NCBI GenBank assembly: GCA_031268615.1
Contig: JAIRWZ010000031.1
Location: 1 to 9,029 of the forward strand
Origin: Actinomycetes bacterium
Lineage (GTDB): Bacteria > Actinomycetota > Coriobacteriia > WRKU01 > WQUG01
DNA: 9,029 nucleotides
Reading direction: 5' to 3'
Part shown: positions 6,758 to 9,029 of the stretch, piece after piece
Position numbering within the stretch: position 1 is the first letter of the stretch
How the letters are laid out: the number at the start of each line of letters is the position of its first letter
Made by a program: the position numbers and the translations under genes
The notes under the pieces: model-generated
Database searches by the model: none
Told to the model about the DNA's origin: nothing
The model's input: only the letters and a program-made list of their open reading frames with translations

Positions 6758-6764
6758 GTCTGAT

Positions 6765-8045
6765 ATGAATTACAGAAAATGTATAGTTGATAGACAGATT
6801 GACACCTATCTACGACTGTTTGGCGCTGTCGTTATTGAAGGGCCAAAATGGTGTGGGAAAACCTGGGCGGCAAGAAAAACAGCAGCCAGTGAGTTTGATG
6901 TTGCCAATCCCGCAGACGCTTTTCGTAATCGTGAGGTTGCCCGCTTAAACCCGTCGTTTGCTTTGGAGGGGGCAGCTCCTCATTTGATTGACGAATGGCA
7001 GGAAGTTCCTATTCTGTGGGACGCCGTGCGGTCTTCGGTGGATCGGTCGGGAGCAAAGGGGCGTTATGTGATGACGGGGTCATCAACACCCGATGACCTG
7101 GATGAAAGCGTCTTTCATAGTGGTGCGGGACGTTTTGGTCGAATTGAATTGGGCACCATGACCTTTTCCGAGCTGGGCATTTCAACGGGGACCTTGTCAG
7201 TGGAAAGCTTGCTGGCAAGGGAAGTCAACATTCCTGTGGGCGGACTCGTGGGCAATCTGGATTTCCCTCAGTTGGCCAAACAGCTCTGCAAAGGGGGATG
7301 GCCAGGGCTTTTAGAGGTGGACAGTGAGGATGCGATTGAAGTTGTTGATAGCTATCTGCAGGTGCTGACAGAGGTTGATATTTCACGTATTGACAGGGTG
7401 AAACGGGATCCAGCGAAAGTCAAAGCTCTTCTGGCGTCACTGTCGCGCAATGTGGCAAGTAATGTGAAACACACAACTCTGGGCAAAGACATGCAGGAGT
7501 TCAGTTCAACTACGCTTGGTGCGGAAACCATTGCAGAATACTTGCGTTTGTTGCGACGATTGTTTATCGTACGGGAATTGCCGGCATGGGAACCGGCCTT
7601 GAAATCGACCGTGCGCTTACGCACAACGCCTAAACGGTTACTTGCGGACTCCTCGCTGGCCTGTAGTTCTCTGGGCGCCGGTCCGGAGGCTCTGATACAG
7701 GACCCGAAATTGACCGGCGCCTTGTTTGAAAATCAAGTGCTGCATGATGTGCGTGCCTATGCGCAAAGCAGTGGGGCAAGGCTCTACTCGTACCTGGATA
7801 ATTCCGGTCTTGAGATAGATGGAATTCTTGAAAGGCGCGATGGGAATTGGGGCGCTCTGGAGGTGAAGCTGGGGTGGCAAAGCGAGGACGATGCTGCCGA
7901 AAAACTGTTGCGGCTTTATAACAAGTTAGAATACAGTCGCCAGAAAATGCCCGCTTTTCTCGCGGTGATTGTGGGTATTGGCGCTTTCGCAAAACAGCGA
8001 GATGACGGCGTCATCGTTATTCCTGTTGACCACCTGGGTCCTTAA
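6765..8045 (+). CDS. AAA-type ATPase with C-terminal DUF4143 (PD-(D/E)XK-like) domain
   Basis: From ATG 6765 the protein has 426 residues, the usual length of this family. The N-terminal ATPase has Walker A GPKWCGKT (26-33), Walker B LIDEW (Asp76, Glu77) and a sensor-like TGSS (104-107). The C-terminal part (about 225-400) matches DUF4143, with Glu322 in FEN, then EID (Glu350, Asp352) and EVK (Glu366, Lys368), the layout of a PD-(D/E)XK nuclease-like fold. The family is widespread, often in many copies per genome, and its biological role is unsettled; nucleic-acid-linked or mobile-element-linked functions have been suggested. An in-frame TTG at 6720 would add 15 residues translated from the repeat DNA, and I reject it because the promoter overlaps there. 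By eye its G+C is lower than that of nth downstream, compatible with horizontal acquisition. Both domains look intact. Confidence 0.93.
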   Translation: MNYRKCIVDRQIDTYLRLFGAVVIEGPKWCGKTWAARKTAASEFDVANPADAFRNREVARLNPSFALEGAAPHLIDEWQEVPILWDAVRSSVDRSGAKGRYVMTGSSTPDDLDESVFHSGAGRFGRIELGTMTFSELGISTGTLSVESLLAREVNIPVGGLVGNLDFPQLAKQLCKGGWPGLLEVDSEDAIEVVDSYLQVLTEVDISRIDRVKRDPAKVKALLASLSRNVASNVKHTTLGKDMQEFSSTTLGAETIAEYLRLLRRLFIVRELPAWEPALKSTVRLRTTPKRLLADSSLACSSLGAGPEALIQDPKLTGALFENQVLHDVRAYAQSSGARLYSYLDNSGLEIDGILERRDGNWGALEVKLGWQSEDDAAEKLLRLYNKLEYSRQKMPAFLAVIVGIGAFAKQRDDGVIVIPVDHLGP

Positions 8046-8058
8046 ACATACTGGTCCT

Positions 8059-8760
8059 GTGACTATCCCTGCCGACATAGCAGCCAGCGCCCCGAGAGCG
8101 GTCACCCCCATAGGTGCGGCGACGCGTGCGCGGGCAACCGAAGTCTCGCGCCTCTTGCACGCGCAATACCCCGGCAACCCCACCCCGTCGCTGCGTTTCG
8201 CCGACCCCTACCAGTGTGTGGTGGCAATAGCGCTGTCGGCTCAGACGACCGACAACAACGTCAACCGCGTCACGCCGACGCTCTTTGCGCGCTGGCCGGA
8301 CGTCGCGGCTCTGGCGACGGCTAACCAGGCAGAACTGGAAGCGGTCATTCACCCACTGGGATTTTTCCATGTCAAAGCGCAGAACCTGCTGGGTTTGGCC
8401 CGGCGCGTGAGGGACGTGTACGGCGGGCAGATACCGGACACCATGGACGCACTCACTACGCTTCCCGGTGTCGCGCGGAAAACGGCCAATCTGGTGATGT
8501 TGGAGAGTTTCGGCCGTGTCTGCGGTATTGCGGTTGACACGCATGTGTTTCGTATCAGCCACCGTCTGCGCCTGTCGCGCGCGAAAACTCCGGCGCAAAC
8601 CGAAGGCGACCTGTGCAAGGCCTTTCCCTACGAGGCCTGGGCGCGCGTGAACTTCGAGATGATTAACCACGGGCGGCAGGTCTGTATAGCAAGGCGGCCA
8701 AAGTGCAGCGTCTGCGTTCTGGCCGACCTCTGCCCTTCCGCTGGCAAAGAAAATAAGTGA
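8059..8760 (+). CDS. nth: Endonuclease III, DNA glycosylase/AP lyase
   Basis: From GTG 8059 the product has 233 residues, compared with 211 in E. coli Nth. It removes oxidised pyrimidines and nicks the abasic site by beta-elimination in base excision repair. The helix-hairpin-helix LPGVARKTA holds the catalytic Lys141 and the Asp160 of AVDTHVF completes the active site. Four Cys (209, 216, 219, 225) follow the C-X6-C-X2-C-X5-C pattern of the [4Fe-4S] cluster. LSAQTTD (59-65) is the usual N-terminal motif. The hairpin has Ala where Gly is commonest (GVAR), a tolerated variant. The start is uncertain: the frame is open to 7969 inside the upstream gene, with ATG 8002 and TTG 8026 also possible; GTG 8059 lies 13 nt after the upstream stop and 6 nt after a weak CATACT. 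The first 20 residues before the conserved fold are not typical and may be an extension. Confidence 0.95.
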   Translation: MTIPADIAASAPRAVTPIGAATRARATEVSRLLHAQYPGNPTPSLRFADPYQCVVAIALSAQTTDNNVNRVTPTLFARWPDVAALATANQAELEAVIHPLGFFHVKAQNLLGLARRVRDVYGGQIPDTMDALTTLPGVARKTANLVMLESFGRVCGIAVDTHVFRISHRLRLSRAKTPAQTEGDLCKAFPYEAWARVNFEMINHGRQVCIARRPKCSVCVLADLCPSAGKENK

Positions 8761-8772
8761 GTATTGAGCCTG

Positions 8773-8789
8773 CCCCGGCTTGATCGGGG
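8773..8789 (+). terminator. Weak hairpin after nth, possible terminator
   Basis: CCCCG (8773-8777) and CGGGG (8785-8789) enclose a 7-nt loop, starting 12 nt after the nth stop codon. No T-run follows, so it does not meet the standard intrinsic terminator pattern. Its position is the only reason to call it. Confidence 0.25.
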
Positions 8790-8833
8790 GTCCATACCTG
8801 CACCCGATAAACTGTTGCACTCAAAATGTAGGG

Positions 8834-8853
8834 TAAGTTGACTTGTCAACTTA
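8834..8853. repeat. Perfect 9-bp-arm palindrome
   Basis: TAAGTTGAC (8834-8842) and GTCAACTTA (8845-8853) are exact reverse complements separated by TT. The very short spacer suits a dimeric regulator operator better than an RNA hairpin. It lies in the non-coding stretch after nth with no gene start visible within 170 bp on the + strand. Confidence 0.65.
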
Positions 8854-9029
8854 TCGGCCCTTCCACCCGGCAACCGAAACCCCTTGCCAACCGGGCGGCA
8901 AAATGGACAAGCCATCTTGCCCTCGTTGTCCCCCCAGTAAAGGGCGGCTTCTCAAGGGTAATGCAGTTTCGACCTGTGAAAAGCACTTGCCATAGTTAGT
9001 GCAGGTAGATAGTCATTTCCTAGGGAATG
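8854..9029. other. Non-coding tail of the window, nothing firm recognised
   Basis: No credible ORF on either strand and no tRNA or riboswitch pattern I could identify. It holds small inverted repeats: TTGCC/GGCAA (8884-8888, 8897-8901) and GGACAA/TTGTCC (8905-8910, 8926-8931). The last three bases are an ATG after AGGGA, but the spacing is nil and the reading frame is cut by the window edge, so a gene start here cannot be judged. Confidence 0.4.

Noticed and set aside
6720..6764. TTG start at 6720 giving a 441-residue DUF4143 protein
   Set aside because: The extra 15 residues are translated from the repeat and -35/-10 region, no ribosome site precedes it, and the conserved family start fits ATG 6765.
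8017..8820. 267-residue open frame on the - strand opposite nth
   Set aside because: Shadow of the G+C-rich nth gene; nth has all catalytic and cluster residues, while this frame shows no family features.
8854..9029. Riboswitch or tRNA at the right edge
   Set aside because: Small inverted repeats and a GTTTCGACC string are present, but no conserved riboswitch core or cloverleaf could be drawn on either strand.
1..9029. CRISPR array, insertion sequence or prophage
   Set aside because: The repeats are too few, too short or wrongly spaced for CRISPR, and no transposase, integrase or phage gene is encoded.

Overview
This is a 9 kb bacterial window of moderately high G+C. All confident genes lie on the + strand. 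I read it as Actinomycetota, with Coriobacteriia or a neighbouring gut or mucosal lineage as a tentative guess. The grounds are GTG/TTG starts, two promoter layouts in which a -10 hexamer sits 6-7 nt before the start codon (leaderless-type), a secreted subtilase with a Lys-rich Ig-like/FN3-like tail common in anaerobic surface proteins, and a DUF4143 ATPase. No ribosomal or taxonomic marker gene is present, so placement below phylum is a guess.

Layout. 1-1182: 3' part of a membrane sensor histidine kinase that enters from the left edge. 1183-1409: a non-coding gap with two blocks of a 13-bp direct repeat. 1410-1940: a small single-pass membrane protein of unknown function behind a very strong ribosome binding site. 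2047-4437: a secreted multidomain subtilisin-family (S8) protease, probably read from its own leaderless promoter, with a REP-like palindrome inside its 5' coding region. 4445-6654: a compact permease / ATPase / permease set for an OpuC/Yeh-type quaternary-amine (osmoprotectant) ABC importer, without a substrate-binding protein in the window. The ATPase ends in a 12-bp minisatellite where many OpuCA proteins carry CBS domains. 6655-6764: a promoter region with three 23-bp-spaced repeats. 6765-8042 (stop 8043-8045): an AAA-type ATPase with a DUF4143/PD-(D/E)XK-like C-terminus. 8059-8760: endonuclease III (nth). 8761-9029: a non-coding tail with hairpins and a 9-bp-arm palindrome, no gene recognised.

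How the genes relate. The histidine kinase probably pairs with a response regulator off the left edge. The small membrane protein and the protease follow on the same strand and could be outputs of that system, but nothing in the sequence proves it. The three ABC genes are tightly packed, overlap, and form one transporter. The DUF4143 gene and nth are only 13 nt apart and may be co-transcribed, but have no obvious shared function.

I do not see a clear undescribed multi-gene system. The strongest points for a second look are the repeat-built promoter of the DUF4143 gene, the coding minisatellite in the ATPase, the palindrome captured inside the protease gene, and the unexplained repeat array at 1183-1310.
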